Of a stretch of 64,000 nt of DNA, positions 7,987 to 15,980 are shown one piece after another. The first letter of the stretch is position 1; every line of letters starts with the position of its first letter. The stretch spans positions 1 through 64,000 of the forward strand of contig NZ_OMPQ01000010.1 in NCBI RefSeq assembly GCF_900313025.1, in the 5' to 3' direction. Below the pieces are notes generated by a model. It made no database searches. It had not been told where the DNA came from and saw only the letters and a program-made list of their open reading frames with translations. The position numbers were made by a program, and so were the translations under genes. The stretch is from Pseudophaeobacter sp. EL27 (GTDB lineage: Bacteria > Pseudomonadota > Alphaproteobacteria > Rhodobacterales > Rhodobacteraceae).

Positions 7987-9000
7987 ATGAAAGCCATCGG
8001 TTATACAACAAACGGCGCGATTGATCGCGCTGATGCCCTGATCGATCTTGAGATCAATAAACCAACAGCGACAGGCCATGATATTCTGGTCAAGGTTGCC
8101 GCCGTTTCAGTCAACCCTGTCGACGTTAAAGTCCGCCAGAACCGCCCCGCAGAAGGCGATGCGCCTGTGATCCTCGGCTGGGATGCAGTAGGCGAGGTCG
8201 TTGAAACGGGCGATAAGGCGACGCAGTTCAACGTGGGCGATAAGGTCTGGTATGCAGGAGCGATCAATCGCAAAGGTACCAACGCCGAATACCACCTTGT
8301 GGATGCACGCATCGTCGGCCATGCGCCAAAATCCATCGACACCGCCGCAGCAGCAGCCCTGCCGCTGACAACACTGACAGCGCAAGAGATGATCTTTGAT
8401 CGTCTGGACGTCACAAGGCCGGTGCCGGGTGCTGCAAATGCCATCGTCATCATCGGCGGCGCGGGCGGTGTAGGATCTATCGCGATCCAGCTTCTGCGCG
8501 AGCAGACCGACCTGACGATCATCGCCACAGCCTCGCGTCCCGAAACGCAAGACTGGGTCAAGGAACTGGGCGCGCATCACGTCATCGACCACTCCAAACC
8601 ACTGGCCGAACAGATCGCAGCCCTCAACATCGGCGCGCCAGCCTTTGTGTTCTCAACCAACTATTCCGAAACCTATGTAACGCAGATCGCCGAATTCATC
8701 GCCCCGCAGGGCCGGTTTGGCTTGATCGACGATCCCAAAGGCTTTGACATCATGCCGTTCAAAGGCAAGGCGGTTTCGATCCACTGGGAGCTGATGTTCA
8801 CGCGGTCTTTGTTCAGCACAGATGACATCGCGCGTCAGGGTGAAATCCTGGATACCGTGGCGGGCCTGATCGACGCGGGCAAGATCCGCTCTACCGCGAC
8901 CGAAAGCTTCGGGGCGATCAATGCCGAAAACCTCAAACGTGCCCATGCGCTGATTGAAAGCGGCAAGGCCAAAGGCAAGATCACATTGGAAGGCTTCTGA
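7987..9000 (+). CDS. Zinc-type alcohol dehydrogenase-like / quinone oxidoreductase (MDR family)
   Basis: 337 residues with GGAG 6 bases upstream. The N-terminal GroES-like domain (VAAVSVNPVDVKVRQ, ILGWDAVGEVVETGD) is followed by a Rossmann NAD(P)H domain with IIGGAGGVGSIAIQLL. The pattern fits the TIGR02817-type zinc-binding alcohol dehydrogenase family, which reduces quinones or enones with NADPH. The catalytic-zinc Cys/His set of classical ADHs is not evident. It is one base from the following VOC gene, so the two are translationally linked. Confidence 0.9.
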   Translation: MKAIGYTTNGAIDRADALIDLEINKPTATGHDILVKVAAVSVNPVDVKVRQNRPAEGDAPVILGWDAVGEVVETGDKATQFNVGDKVWYAGAINRKGTNAEYHLVDARIVGHAPKSIDTAAAAALPLTTLTAQEMIFDRLDVTRPVPGAANAIVIIGGAGGVGSIAIQLLREQTDLTIIATASRPETQDWVKELGAHHVIDHSKPLAEQIAALNIGAPAFVFSTNYSETYVTQIAEFIAPQGRFGLIDDPKGFDIMPFKGKAVSIHWELMFTRSLFSTDDIARQGEILDTVAGLIDAGKIRSTATESFGAINAENLKRAHALIESGKAKGKITLEGF

Positions 9001-9001
9001 G

Positions 9002-9382
9002 ATGCAGGTGCGCAGGCTTGATCACGTCAACATTCAAACCACCCAAGTTGAAAACATGGTGGCTTGGTATCGCGATATTTTGGGCATGCGCACCGGCCCG
9101 CGTCCGGATTTTCCATTTCCGGGCGCGTGGCTTTATGCGGACCATACGGCCGTGATACATCTTGTTGGGCAAAGCGGCGATCCTGCGGTTGGTTCCGAAG
9201 TGAAACTGAAGCTCGAACACTTCGCACTCACCGCGACAGGCCGCGTGGCATTTGAAGAAACACTGAGCAAAGGGTCCGTTCCACACCAACGGTTTGTGTT
9301 GGACGCGATCGGGTTAATCCAATTCCACCTGCGCGACCCCGATGGTAATCATGTCCACATAGATTTCATCGCGGACGAATGA
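9002..9382 (+). CDS. VOC-family protein (glyoxalase/dioxygenase-like)
   Basis: 126 residues from ATG 9002, one base after the stop of the MDR gene; the upstream in-frame ATG 8954 lies inside that gene. One vicinal-oxygen-chelate unit: RRLDHVNIQTTQVENMVAWY, GAWLYADHTAVIHLV, LEHFALTATG and RDPDGNHVHIDF. The His and Glu/Asp positions for a metal site are present (H near residue 8, H at the TAVIHL strand, E in KLEHFA). Substrate unknown. It ends the putative LysR-controlled cassette. Confidence 0.88.
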   Translation: MQVRRLDHVNIQTTQVENMVAWYRDILGMRTGPRPDFPFPGAWLYADHTAVIHLVGQSGDPAVGSEVKLKLEHFALTATGRVAFEETLSKGSVPHQRFVLDAIGLIQFHLRDPDGNHVHIDFIADE

Positions 9383-9484
9383 CGGCTCATGTGCTGCTCT
9401 GGTCGCCAACGTCCGCTTGAGGGAAGCTGCACTGCAGCGTGGCGGCCAATCGTCAATGGCAGGTAAGGGCCTGTCGCACCCGAC

Positions 9485-9539
9485 GCTTTGGTGAGCCACC
9501 ACGGCTTTGCAAAGCCTGCTTTCTGCGCATAGCTGCCGT
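9485..9539 (+). repeat. Degenerate non-coding element, copy 2 (direct repeat of 4940-4994)
   Basis: Second copy of the 55-base element, with shared cores CTTTGCAAAG and CTGCGCATAGC. It lies in the 400-base gap between the VOC gene and the DUF983 gene and abuts an IS3-type remnant. The rest of the gap (9383-9484 and 9685-9781) shows no gene. Confidence 0.55.
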
Positions 9540-9557
9540 CGACGGCGAGCTGAGGCG

Positions 9558-9684
9558 GCCCCATCAGAACTTCAACCAGACGCAACTTCACGACAATCTC
9601 TTCGGGTTTGGGTCTCTTAATGGCCATCTCAGGTCCTCCGCTTTCCTAATCATAGGGGCGGACCACTTCATTGGGGGAGGCTCA
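9558..9684 (-). mobile_element. Left-end remnant of an IS3-family element with first ~23 codons of orfA
   Basis: On the minus strand, a terminal repeat (9684 to 9660: TGAGCCTCCCCC ... GTGGTCC) matches the right end seen at 329-352. It is followed by GGAGG and an ATG at 9627 that encodes MAIKRPKPEEIVVKLRLVEV, the typical N-terminus of IS3-family OrfA. Homology then stops near 9558 at the sequence GACGGCGAG, where the degenerate non-coding element begins. This is a decayed fragment; no transposase can be made. Confidence 0.75.
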
Positions 9685-9781
9685 AGAACGGAGAAGATGA
9701 ACAAAAAGCTCGGCTTTGGCGACCCAATTCGTTTGAGCAAAACCCCTCGCCTCGGACGGTCCCGTTACCGAAGTCCTGAGT

Positions 9782-10207
9782 CTAGAATCCATGCATGCGT
9801 TTGGCCCATTGATAGGCAACCACGAGCCCCTTCATGCGCGGCAACAAGAAAAGAGAGGCTGAGATGGTGACCAGGGACATGATCAACGCCAGGGTCAAGG
9901 GTTCGGGGCGGAATTGCATGTAGGTAATATGCAGCGCAAAGCCGAGCAAATGGCCGACCAACAAAATGGTCAGATAGGCAGGACCATCATCGGCGCGATT
10001 GTGATGTAGCTCCTGACCGCAGCTTCCACAGCTGTGTTGGACCTTAAGATAGCCCTTCAGCAGTTTGCCTTCGCCGCAGTTGGGACAGCGCAGACGGAGC
10101 CCGCGCAGCACCGCAGGCTTCCAGGCGCGCAGTTCTGTTTCGACGGGCTGGCCGGTCTGATCTGAGCTGGGTGTTGCTGTGCTGTCGTGCTGGGTCATTT
10201 TGGTCAT
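9782..10207 (-). CDS. DUF983 membrane protein (paralogue 1)
   Basis: 141 residues; ATG 10198 is an alternative start. A zinc-ribbon-like segment has RLRCPNCGEGKLLKGYLKV then CGSCGQEL (two CxxC pairs), followed by RADDGPAYLTILLVGHLLG and two membrane spans, ending AYQWAKRMHGF. DUF983 proteins are common in alphaproteobacteria and often lie near cytochrome oxidase assembly genes, but their role is not established. A second copy with the same architecture is at 56248-56670. A possible promoter region is shared with the divergent MocR gene. Confidence 0.9.
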   Translation of the reverse strand: MTKMTQHDSTATPSSDQTGQPVETELRAWKPAVLRGLRLRCPNCGEGKLLKGYLKVQHSCGSCGQELHHNRADDGPAYLTILLVGHLLGFALHITYMQFRPEPLTLALIMSLVTISASLFLLPRMKGLVVAYQWAKRMHGF

Positions 10208-10253
10208 CGCTATCTAGGATCTGCTGTCGTCAAACCTCCTAAAGTGTTTGTGA

Positions 10254-10294
10254 ATTGATTGCAATCAATGATGCAATCAATTTGGTTGCAATTG
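10254..10294. promoter_or_regulatory. Palindromic operator-like region upstream of the MocR gene
   Basis: A perfect 16-bp palindrome ATTGATTGCAATCAAT (10254-10269) is followed by a half copy TGCAATCAAT (10272-10281) and TTGCAATTG (10286-10294). The GCAATCAA unit recurs at intervals of about 11 bases, i.e. on one DNA face. It lies between divergent DUF983 and MocR genes. MocR/GntR regulators commonly bind such repeats, so this is a good candidate site for autoregulation or for control of the DMT transporter. Confidence 0.55.
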
Positions 10295-10399
10295 CGCGTC
10301 GATTACGGGTATTGCACCTGAAGCATGCGCTGGATCGCCGCGTAATGACGGTCGGTCCATGCGACGGAGTAAGTTTAGATTGCTGTGGGGAGAGACCCT

Positions 10400-11785
10400 T
10401 TGAAACAATGGAGCCCAACACTCCCGATCTCGGATAAGCCGCGCTATGTGGAAATCGCGGATGCCATTCGCGCTGACATCAATGCAGGTCTTTTGCTGCC
10501 GGGTGACCGCCTGCCTCCCCAACGTGGGGTGGCACAGGATCTTGGGGTAGATTTTTCCACTGTTTCAAGAGGCTACGCTGAGTCCGTGCGGCGTGGCGAT
10601 ATCGAGACCTTTGTCGGACGTGGAACATTTGTACGCACCCCTGCAGCTATGGTCGGCGGCGCATCAGAGGCTCCGGATCCACGCCGGATTTTGGAAGAAG
10701 ACCCGATGATGAACATGCCCCCTGAACCACAGGATCCTGCCCTGGTTACGCGTATGGCCAGCGGTCTGAGCCATGTGGCGGCCAATCTGGTGCCTTTGCT
10801 GCGCTATCAATCGGTTCGCGGCAGCGTTGCTGATCGTGAGATTGCCCGGGTTTGGATGCAGGAAAATGGGCTGAGTTTTGCCGCAGATCGCTTTGCCATC
10901 ACGCCGGGGGCCCATACCAGTATCCATGCGATTCTAACGCTGCTGAGCGAGCCGGGTCAGACCCTGCTCTGCGAGACGCTGACCTATCCGGGCATCCGGG
11001 CGATCGCGGCGCAGCTTGGTCTGCGGCTCGTCGGGGTGCCACATGACCGGGACGGGGTGAGCCCGGAGGCATTGGAGCGGGCAATCACCGAACATTGGCC
11101 CGCAGCGCTCTATCTGAACCCGACTCTGCAAAACCCAACCACCAAGACAATGCCCGAAAGCCGTCGTCGTGAGATCGCAGAGGTGCTCAAGCGGTATGAT
11201 GTGCAGCTGATTGAAGATGATGCCTACCGTTTTGTCGCCTCAGAGGCACCAGCGCCGGTATCCAGTCATCTGCCAGACCTGGCCTGGCATATTGCAGGGA
11301 TATCCAAGTGTTTTGGCGCAGGCCTGCGGTTGGCCTATACAACGGCGCCTCAACGCGCTGAGATGGGACAGTTTTCTCAGGCTCTGCGCAGTATCAATGT
11401 CATGGCCTCTCCGCTCAGTCTGGCCCTACTGGGACGTTGGATCGAAGACGGCACCGCCGGCGAGATCCAGTCCTTTGTGCGAGGCGCAGCGGCGGAGCGG
11501 CAGGAATTGGCCCGGGACATCCTGTGTGGGTGTTTTGTGACCGGTGGCGCAGCAGAGGCGTTCAATCTTTGGGTGGAGCTGCCCCGTGGTACCAGTCGGG
11601 CAGAGGTCATGGGCCGTATGGCGAACCGACAGATTGGCATCATGCCCAGCGACGCCTTCACCGTGTTGGGCCAGCCCAGCGAGGCGCTGCGGGTTTGCTT
11701 GGGGGGCCCCATCGGATTGGAGCAGCTGCGTGACGATCTGGTTGCGCTGCGTGATGCGATTCTGCGCAAGGATTGGTTGGGGTGA
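10400..11785 (+). CDS. MocR-type (GntR helix-turn-helix plus aminotransferase fold) transcriptional regulator
   Basis: 461 residues from TTG 10400, which has GGGGAGA 6-7 bases upstream; GTG 10385 is the longer choice. The N-terminal winged helix (PRYVEIADAIRADINAGLL, GDRLPPQRGVAQDLGVDFSTVSR) is followed by a fold-type I aminotransferase domain of ~340 residues. The PLP lysine is in the GISKCFGAGLRLAY segment, and NPTLQNPTTKTMP and EDDAYRF are the usual PLP-site motifs. It probably senses an amino acid or vitamin B6 compound. The DMT transporter starts 37 bases downstream and is the likely target. Confidence 0.92.
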   Translation: MKQWSPTLPISDKPRYVEIADAIRADINAGLLLPGDRLPPQRGVAQDLGVDFSTVSRGYAESVRRGDIETFVGRGTFVRTPAAMVGGASEAPDPRRILEEDPMMNMPPEPQDPALVTRMASGLSHVAANLVPLLRYQSVRGSVADREIARVWMQENGLSFAADRFAITPGAHTSIHAILTLLSEPGQTLLCETLTYPGIRAIAAQLGLRLVGVPHDRDGVSPEALERAITEHWPAALYLNPTLQNPTTKTMPESRRREIAEVLKRYDVQLIEDDAYRFVASEAPAPVSSHLPDLAWHIAGISKCFGAGLRLAYTTAPQRAEMGQFSQALRSINVMASPLSLALLGRWIEDGTAGEIQSFVRGAAAERQELARDILCGCFVTGGAAEAFNLWVELPRGTSRAEVMGRMANRQIGIMPSDAFTVLGQPSEALRVCLGGPIGLEQLRDDLVALRDAILRKDWLG

Positions 11786-11822
11786 GGCGGGTGTTTGCGC
11801 CCCACAGCGGGAGGAACCTGCG

Positions 11823-12689
11823 ATGACCTCACATTTATCGCTGCGGATTCTGGCAATGGTGGTCTTTGCCATGACCTTGATCGTGATCGGGGATGCCGCT
11901 GGTAAGGTGTTGACGGCTCAGGGGTATAGCCCGCTGTTTGTGGCCTGGTCCCGGTTCACCGTGGCGGCGGTGGTTCTGTTGCCGTTCAGCGGTTTGACCG
12001 CAGCCGAACTGCGCGGTTTTTTGGATTGGCGGATCATTCTGCGTGCCCTGCTGATCACTGCCGGCATCTCCTGTATTTTGACCGCGTTGAAAACGGAACC
12101 GATTGCCAATGTCTTTGGCGGCTTTTTTGTCGGACCAATTGTGGCCTTTGGCCTGTCGTCGCTCTTGCTGAAAGAGCGCGCGGATTTGGGGCGGATGGTC
12201 CTGCTGTTGCTGAGCTTTGCAGGTGTTCTGCTGGTGGTAAAGCCGGGCTTTGGCATGCAGATCGGCATGGGGTTTGCCCTTTTGGCCGGGTGTTTCCATG
12301 GCTCTTACCTGGTGGCGACGCGCTGGTTGGCGGGCCAATATCGCCCGCGATTTCTGTTGATCTCACAGTTGATCATCGGGGCACTGGTTTTGCTGCCCTT
12401 TAGCCTGGGATCAATCCCACAGAGCATTGACTACGCTGGAACAGGTCTAGTGCTGATCTCTGCGCTGGGCTCTGCTGCGGGGAATTTCCTGCTGGCCGTG
12501 GCCAATCGCACCACCCCTGCAAATGTGGTGGCCCCTCTGGTCTATAGCCAGTTGCTGGCAGCCACCCTTATCGGGGTGGTGGTGTTTGGCGATATACCGG
12601 ATGCACTGGCGCTGGTGGGGCTTACGGTGATTGTTCTGTCTGGTCTGTCGTCGCTCTGGTTGGCAAGCAGGCGCCTTGCCCAGAGCTAG
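11823..12689 (+). CDS. EamA-family (DMT superfamily) transporter
   Basis: 288 residues from ATG 11823 with GGGAGGA 7 bases upstream. The same frame is open back to 11544, but that part lies inside the MocR gene. Ten hydrophobic segments in two EamA repeats: ILAMVVFAMTLIVIGDAAGK to VLLVVKPGF, then IGMGFALLAGCFHGSYL to GLSSLWLAS. The family exports amino acids or metabolites across the inner membrane. It follows the MocR-type regulator in the same direction, so an amino-acid-like substrate controlled by that regulator is plausible. Confidence 0.88.
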   Translation: MTSHLSLRILAMVVFAMTLIVIGDAAGKVLTAQGYSPLFVAWSRFTVAAVVLLPFSGLTAAELRGFLDWRIILRALLITAGISCILTALKTEPIANVFGGFFVGPIVAFGLSSLLLKERADLGRMVLLLLSFAGVLLVVKPGFGMQIGMGFALLAGCFHGSYLVATRWLAGQYRPRFLLISQLIIGALVLLPFSLGSIPQSIDYAGTGLVLISALGSAAGNFLLAVANRTTPANVVAPLVYSQLLAATLIGVVVFGDIPDALALVGLTVIVLSGLSSLWLASRRLAQS

Positions 12690-12711
12690 CTCCCGTGCAG
12701 CGGTTCGCGCC

Positions 12712-13479
12712 TCAAGAGCGGCGCAGCAGATAGATATCCATGATCCAGCCGTGATCCGCACGCGCCTGAGCACGGGTGCTGGCAATCTGTTCCGCGACTT
12801 GGCTCAGCGGGCCCGAAAGGCTGATCTGGTTCTCCATTCCGGTATAGGCCGACCACCAGATCTCAACCCCGGCTGGATCAATGCTCTGAAATGAACATTC
12901 GCCATCCAGCATGATCACCAGGGTATCCGCGCTGTCAGGCCAGCCGGACTCGCGCAGCTGCCGCCCGGTGGTGACGGTAAATGGCGCGCCGATCTCGTTC
13001 AGCGGAATGGCATGAGCCGCGGTCAGGGCCTGAATAGAGGTCACGCCGGGAACAACCTGGAGGCTGATCTCCTGGGTGCCCTTTAGCCGTTCAGCGATAC
13101 GCATGGTGCTGTCATACAGTGAAGGATCGCCCCAGACCAAAAAACCGACCTTTGCTGCAGTATCGGGCAATTGGTCGCGAATGGTCTCGATCCACACGCG
13201 GGCAATGGCGTCGTGCCAGTGATCAACCCGCGCTGTGTAATCGGCAATTGCGGGATCGCGTACAGGCAGGTCAAACTCGACAATGCGTGGCCCCGGCGCG
13301 GTGATTACTCTGGCGCAGATCTCTTGACGCAGCGCGGCCAGATCGTCTTTGCCTTTGCCCTTGTTGGGAATGAGGATCAGATCGCAGGCATTCAGCGCCT
13401 GAACCGCTTGCAGGGTCAGGTGTTCCGGGTTGCCGGTCCCGATGCCAATCAGAGAAAGTTCGATCATTTTACTGCTCAT
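12712..13479 (-). CDS. cobF: Precorrin-6A synthase (deacetylating), CobF
   Basis: 255 residues from ATG 13479 with GGGAG 7 bases upstream; ATG 13467 is an alternative. SAM-dependent tetrapyrrole methylase fold: LSLIGIGTGNPEHLTLQAVQ (SAM loop), CDLILIPNKG, VGFLVWGDPSLYDST and VVPGVTSIQALTAAHAIPL. CobF methylates C-1 of precorrin-5 and releases acetate in the aerobic cobalamin pathway. It is the last gene of the long leftward cob operon, separated from cobA by a hairpin, so it may also have its own promoter. Confidence 0.93.
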   Translation of the reverse strand: MSSKMIELSLIGIGTGNPEHLTLQAVQALNACDLILIPNKGKGKDDLAALRQEICARVITAPGPRIVEFDLPVRDPAIADYTARVDHWHDAIARVWIETIRDQLPDTAAKVGFLVWGDPSLYDSTMRIAERLKGTQEISLQVVPGVTSIQALTAAHAIPLNEIGAPFTVTTGRQLRESGWPDSADTLVIMLDGECSFQSIDPAGVEIWWSAYTGMENQISLSGPLSQVAEQIASTRAQARADHGWIMDIYLLRRS

Positions 13480-13508
13480 GTGAGGGCTCCCGAAAAGGGG
13501 CAAAAGAA

Positions 13509-13532
13509 GCACGGCCCGCTATGGGGCCGTGC
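13509..13532 (-). terminator. Hairpin between cobA and cobF, probable terminator or processing site
   Basis: GCACGGCCC pairs perfectly with GGGCCGTGC around a 6-base loop. On the minus strand it is followed by CTTCTTTTG. It could end or attenuate the cob operon before cobF. Confidence 0.6.
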
Positions 13533-13758
13533 CCGTGGTAAATCAAGTCCTGATCAGGGCAAGGGCCCAACCGGGCAGGGTTTTACAGCTAAGGTCTTGC
13601 CACCCTTGAGCCTTCGGGACCATGCAGGGCCTTGGCAGTGGCAAGGACGGCCAGATCTGCCTAGGCGGTTCCTGCCGGAAAGATACGGCGGGCCAGCGCG
13701 TGCAGTGCATATCGCTGATGGTTTCTTTGGCGGCATAGGCCGTTGCAGCGTTTCGGGG
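13533..13758 (-). other. Gap downstream of cobA, possible gene remnant
   Basis: 226 bases between the cobA stop and the hairpin. No intact gene. Short protein-like stretches occur in different minus-strand frames (ATAYAAKETISDM in one, ALHALARRIFPAGTA then stop, then DLAVLATAKALHGPEGSRV in another), which suggests a small decayed coding sequence. This is weak evidence. Confidence 0.3.
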
Positions 13759-14511
13759 TTAGGGATCCTTCGCTGAGGTGACCTCTGGCAGGTCGGTATC
13801 TGCCAAGGGGCCATAGAGGATGAGCACCGGCGCCGTTGTCTCCATCTGTCGCAGTACCTGCGGCAATTCCCCAACCGTGTGACAGCTCAGTTCCTGCTCG
13901 GGGGTGGAAACGCCCAGGGCGACCAGCGCATGAGTTTCGGCGGGCAGGCCGGCCTCGACCAGTTTTTCGGCAAGGGCGGCAAAGGTGCGCTTGCCCATAT
14001 ATACCACTGTCGTGGCATCTGGATCGGCCAGGGCGGAAAGGTTCAGACTGTCGGGCAGGCCGCCAGTGACATCATGGCCGGTGATGAACTGCATGCGCCG
14101 CGCCGTCAGCCGCCGGGTCAGTGGAATATTGGCAGCGGCAGCCGCCGCCGAGGCGGCCGTGACACCGGGTACAATTTCAAACGGGATACCAGCTGCGCGC
14201 AGTGCGGTGATCTCTTCTTCCAGGCGGCCAAAGACACCGCTGTCGCCGGATTTTAACCGCACCACCTTGAGGCCGCTTTGGGCGTAGTCCACCAGCAGCT
14301 GACTGACGTGATCCTGCTTGGGCGAAGGGCGCCCGGCACGTTTGCCCACGCCCACCAGATCCGCATCGGCGCGGGCATGGGTCAGGATTGGCCCGGAAGA
14401 CAGGTCGTCAAACAGCACCGCATCCGCCGCTTCCAGCCGCTTTACCGCCTTGACGGTCAGCAGTTCCGGGTCACCGGGGCCGGATGAGACAAAGCTGACA
14501 AAGCCGGTCAT
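13759..14511 (-). CDS. cobA: Uroporphyrinogen-III C-methyltransferase (SUMT)
   Basis: 250 residues. Motifs of the family: VSSGPGDPELLTVKAVKRL near the N-terminus, VRLKSGDSGVFGRLEEEI, IVPGVTAASAAAAAANIPLTRR, and VYMGKRTF. It transfers two methyl groups from SAM to uroporphyrinogen III to form precorrin-2, the branch point to cobalamin and sirohaem. Single-domain form, not fused to CysG oxidase or chelatase parts. The start codon overlaps the cobB stop as ATGA, so translation is coupled. Confidence 0.95.
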   Translation of the reverse strand: MTGFVSFVSSGPGDPELLTVKAVKRLEAADAVLFDDLSSGPILTHARADADLVGVGKRAGRPSPKQDHVSQLLVDYAQSGLKVVRLKSGDSGVFGRLEEEITALRAAGIPFEIVPGVTAASAAAAAANIPLTRRLTARRMQFITGHDVTGGLPDSLNLSALADPDATTVVYMGKRTFAALAEKLVEAGLPAETHALVALGVSTPEQELSCHTVGELPQVLRQMETTAPVLILYGPLADTDLPEVTSAKDP

Positions 14512-15824
14512 GCCTTTTCTCCGGTGATCAGGTGAAAGAAGGTGCCGGTGACATGGCCCTTGATCGACCCGGTTTCAGGAACCGGATTGCCATCGGCATC
14601 CATGACATTGGCCAGCGGCGCATCGGGCTCATCGAGGATGGTGGAGTAGTGGAACTCATGGCCGCGCAGGGCTGCACCAGCTGCAAAGCCGGGCATCTGT
14701 GCCTGTAGCACGGCCCGGCGGTAGCCCAGGTGGAATTTACGCTTCTCGTAGGAGGTGACCAGTCCCAACAGACCGGCCATTTGGTGGCGGTTGCCCTCTT
14801 TGTCGATCAGCGCTTCGCCCAGGGCCATATAGCCACCGCATTCGCCATGCACGGGTTTGGTCTCGGCGTGTTTGCGCAACCCGGCGCGGAAGCTTTCAGC
14901 TGCCGCCAGAGTGCCGCCGTGCAGTTCGGGATAGCCGCCGGGCAACCAGACCAGATCGGCATCTTTCGCAGGGGCTTCATCCGCCAGCGGCGAAAACGGC
15001 AGGATCTCGGCACCGGCTGCGCGCCAGCCAGTCAGAAGATGCGGATAGGTAAAGGAAAAGGCGGCATCACGGGCCAGGGCGATGCGCTGTGCGGGTGGTG
15101 CAGGCAAGGTGCTGGTGCCAGGAGCATCAGCGCCCAGGGCTGCCGCCTTAATGGCGTCCAGATCCACATGTTCGCGCAGGAATGTAGCATAGCCTGCAAT
15201 GGCGGCCTCCAGATCTGGGTGTTCCACGGCTTGGATCAGGCCCAGATGGCGCTCGGGCAGGGCGAGGTCACCACGGCGGGGCAGGGAGCCCAGAACCTTG
15301 ACGCCCGCGCGTTCCATGCCCAGCCGGGTCAGGCGCTCGTGGCGGGGGCTGGCCACCCGGTTGAGGATGACCCCGGCAAAGGGCACCTCAGGGTCATAGG
15401 ATTTGAACCCCAGCGCGGTGGCGGCTGCGGATTGCGCCTGACCGCCAACGTCAATCACCAGCACCACCGGCCACCCCATGCGCTTGGCGGTCTCTGCCGA
15501 GGAGCCAAAGCCGGTTTGTCCGCGGGTGGCAACCCCGTCAAACAGCCCCATCGAGCCCTCGCCGATGCAGATCTCAGCGCCGGTTGCCTGTCCCGCAACC
15601 GCGTCCAACAACCCGCCATCCATGGCCCAGGTGTCGAGGTTGAAGCTGGGGCGTTTGGCGGCGGCCAGGTGAAAGGCGGGGTCGATATAGTCGGGGCCGC
15701 TCTTGTAGGGCTGCACCACCAGCCCGTCTTCGGCCAGCGCGCGCAACAGGCCCAGCATCACCGTGGTCTTGCCGGTGCCCGATGCCGGGGCCGAGATCAT
15801 CAGGCCTTTGGGGAATGTGGTCAT
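14508..15824 (-). CDS. cobB: Cobyrinate/hydrogenobyrinate a,c-diamide synthase
   Basis: 438 residues from ATG 15824 with GGAG 8 bases upstream. The N-terminal dethiobiotin-synthetase-like ATPase has MISAPASGTGKTTVMLGLLR (P-loop) and KSGPDYIDPAFH. The C-terminal class I glutamine amidotransferase-like domain has WLPGGYPELHGG and the nucleophile segment VHGECGGYMALGEAL. It amidates the a and c side chains of (hydrogeno)byrinic acid using glutamine and ATP, before cobalt insertion by CobNST. It ends overlapping cobA. A 156-base gap with a large hairpin separates it from cobM upstream. Confidence 0.95.
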   Translation of the reverse strand: MTTFPKGLMISAPASGTGKTTVMLGLLRALAEDGLVVQPYKSGPDYIDPAFHLAAAKRPSFNLDTWAMDGGLLDAVAGQATGAEICIGEGSMGLFDGVATRGQTGFGSSAETAKRMGWPVVLVIDVGGQAQSAAATALGFKSYDPEVPFAGVILNRVASPRHERLTRLGMERAGVKVLGSLPRRGDLALPERHLGLIQAVEHPDLEAAIAGYATFLREHVDLDAIKAAALGADAPGTSTLPAPPAQRIALARDAAFSFTYPHLLTGWRAAGAEILPFSPLADEAPAKDADLVWLPGGYPELHGGTLAAAESFRAGLRKHAETKPVHGECGGYMALGEALIDKEGNRHQMAGLLGLVTSYEKRKFHLGYRRAVLQAQMPGFAAGAALRGHEFHYSTILDEPDAPLANVMDADGNPVPETGSIKGHVTGTFFHLITGEKA

Positions 15825-15891
15825 CACTGGGCTCCGGTTGTGTGGCAAGTGGCTGCGTTGCGAGAAGTTTTAGGTCCGGACGACGATAGGC

Positions 15892-15957
15892 CGGCCAGCC
15901 CCCGACCTCCCCTATGGGAGGGGGCTTGCTCCCCCACTCGAGGTCGGGGGCTGGCCG
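15892..15957. repeat. Large inverted repeat (18-bp perfect arms) between cobM and cobB
   Basis: Arms 15892-15909 and 15940-15957 (CGGCCAGCCCCCGACCTC and its exact complement) enclose a 30-base loop that can itself pair (GGGGG with CCCCC). There is no T-run, so it is more like an intergenic palindromic element or an mRNA processing or stability element than a classical terminator. Confidence 0.7.
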
Positions 15958-15980
15958 CCGTGATTTTCGTCACGGGAGAC

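Noticed and set aside
9439-9870. 143-residue plus-strand ORF between the VOC and DUF983 genes
   Set aside because: It crosses the IS remnant in the opposite direction and runs into the DUF983 gene. No domain or start signal.
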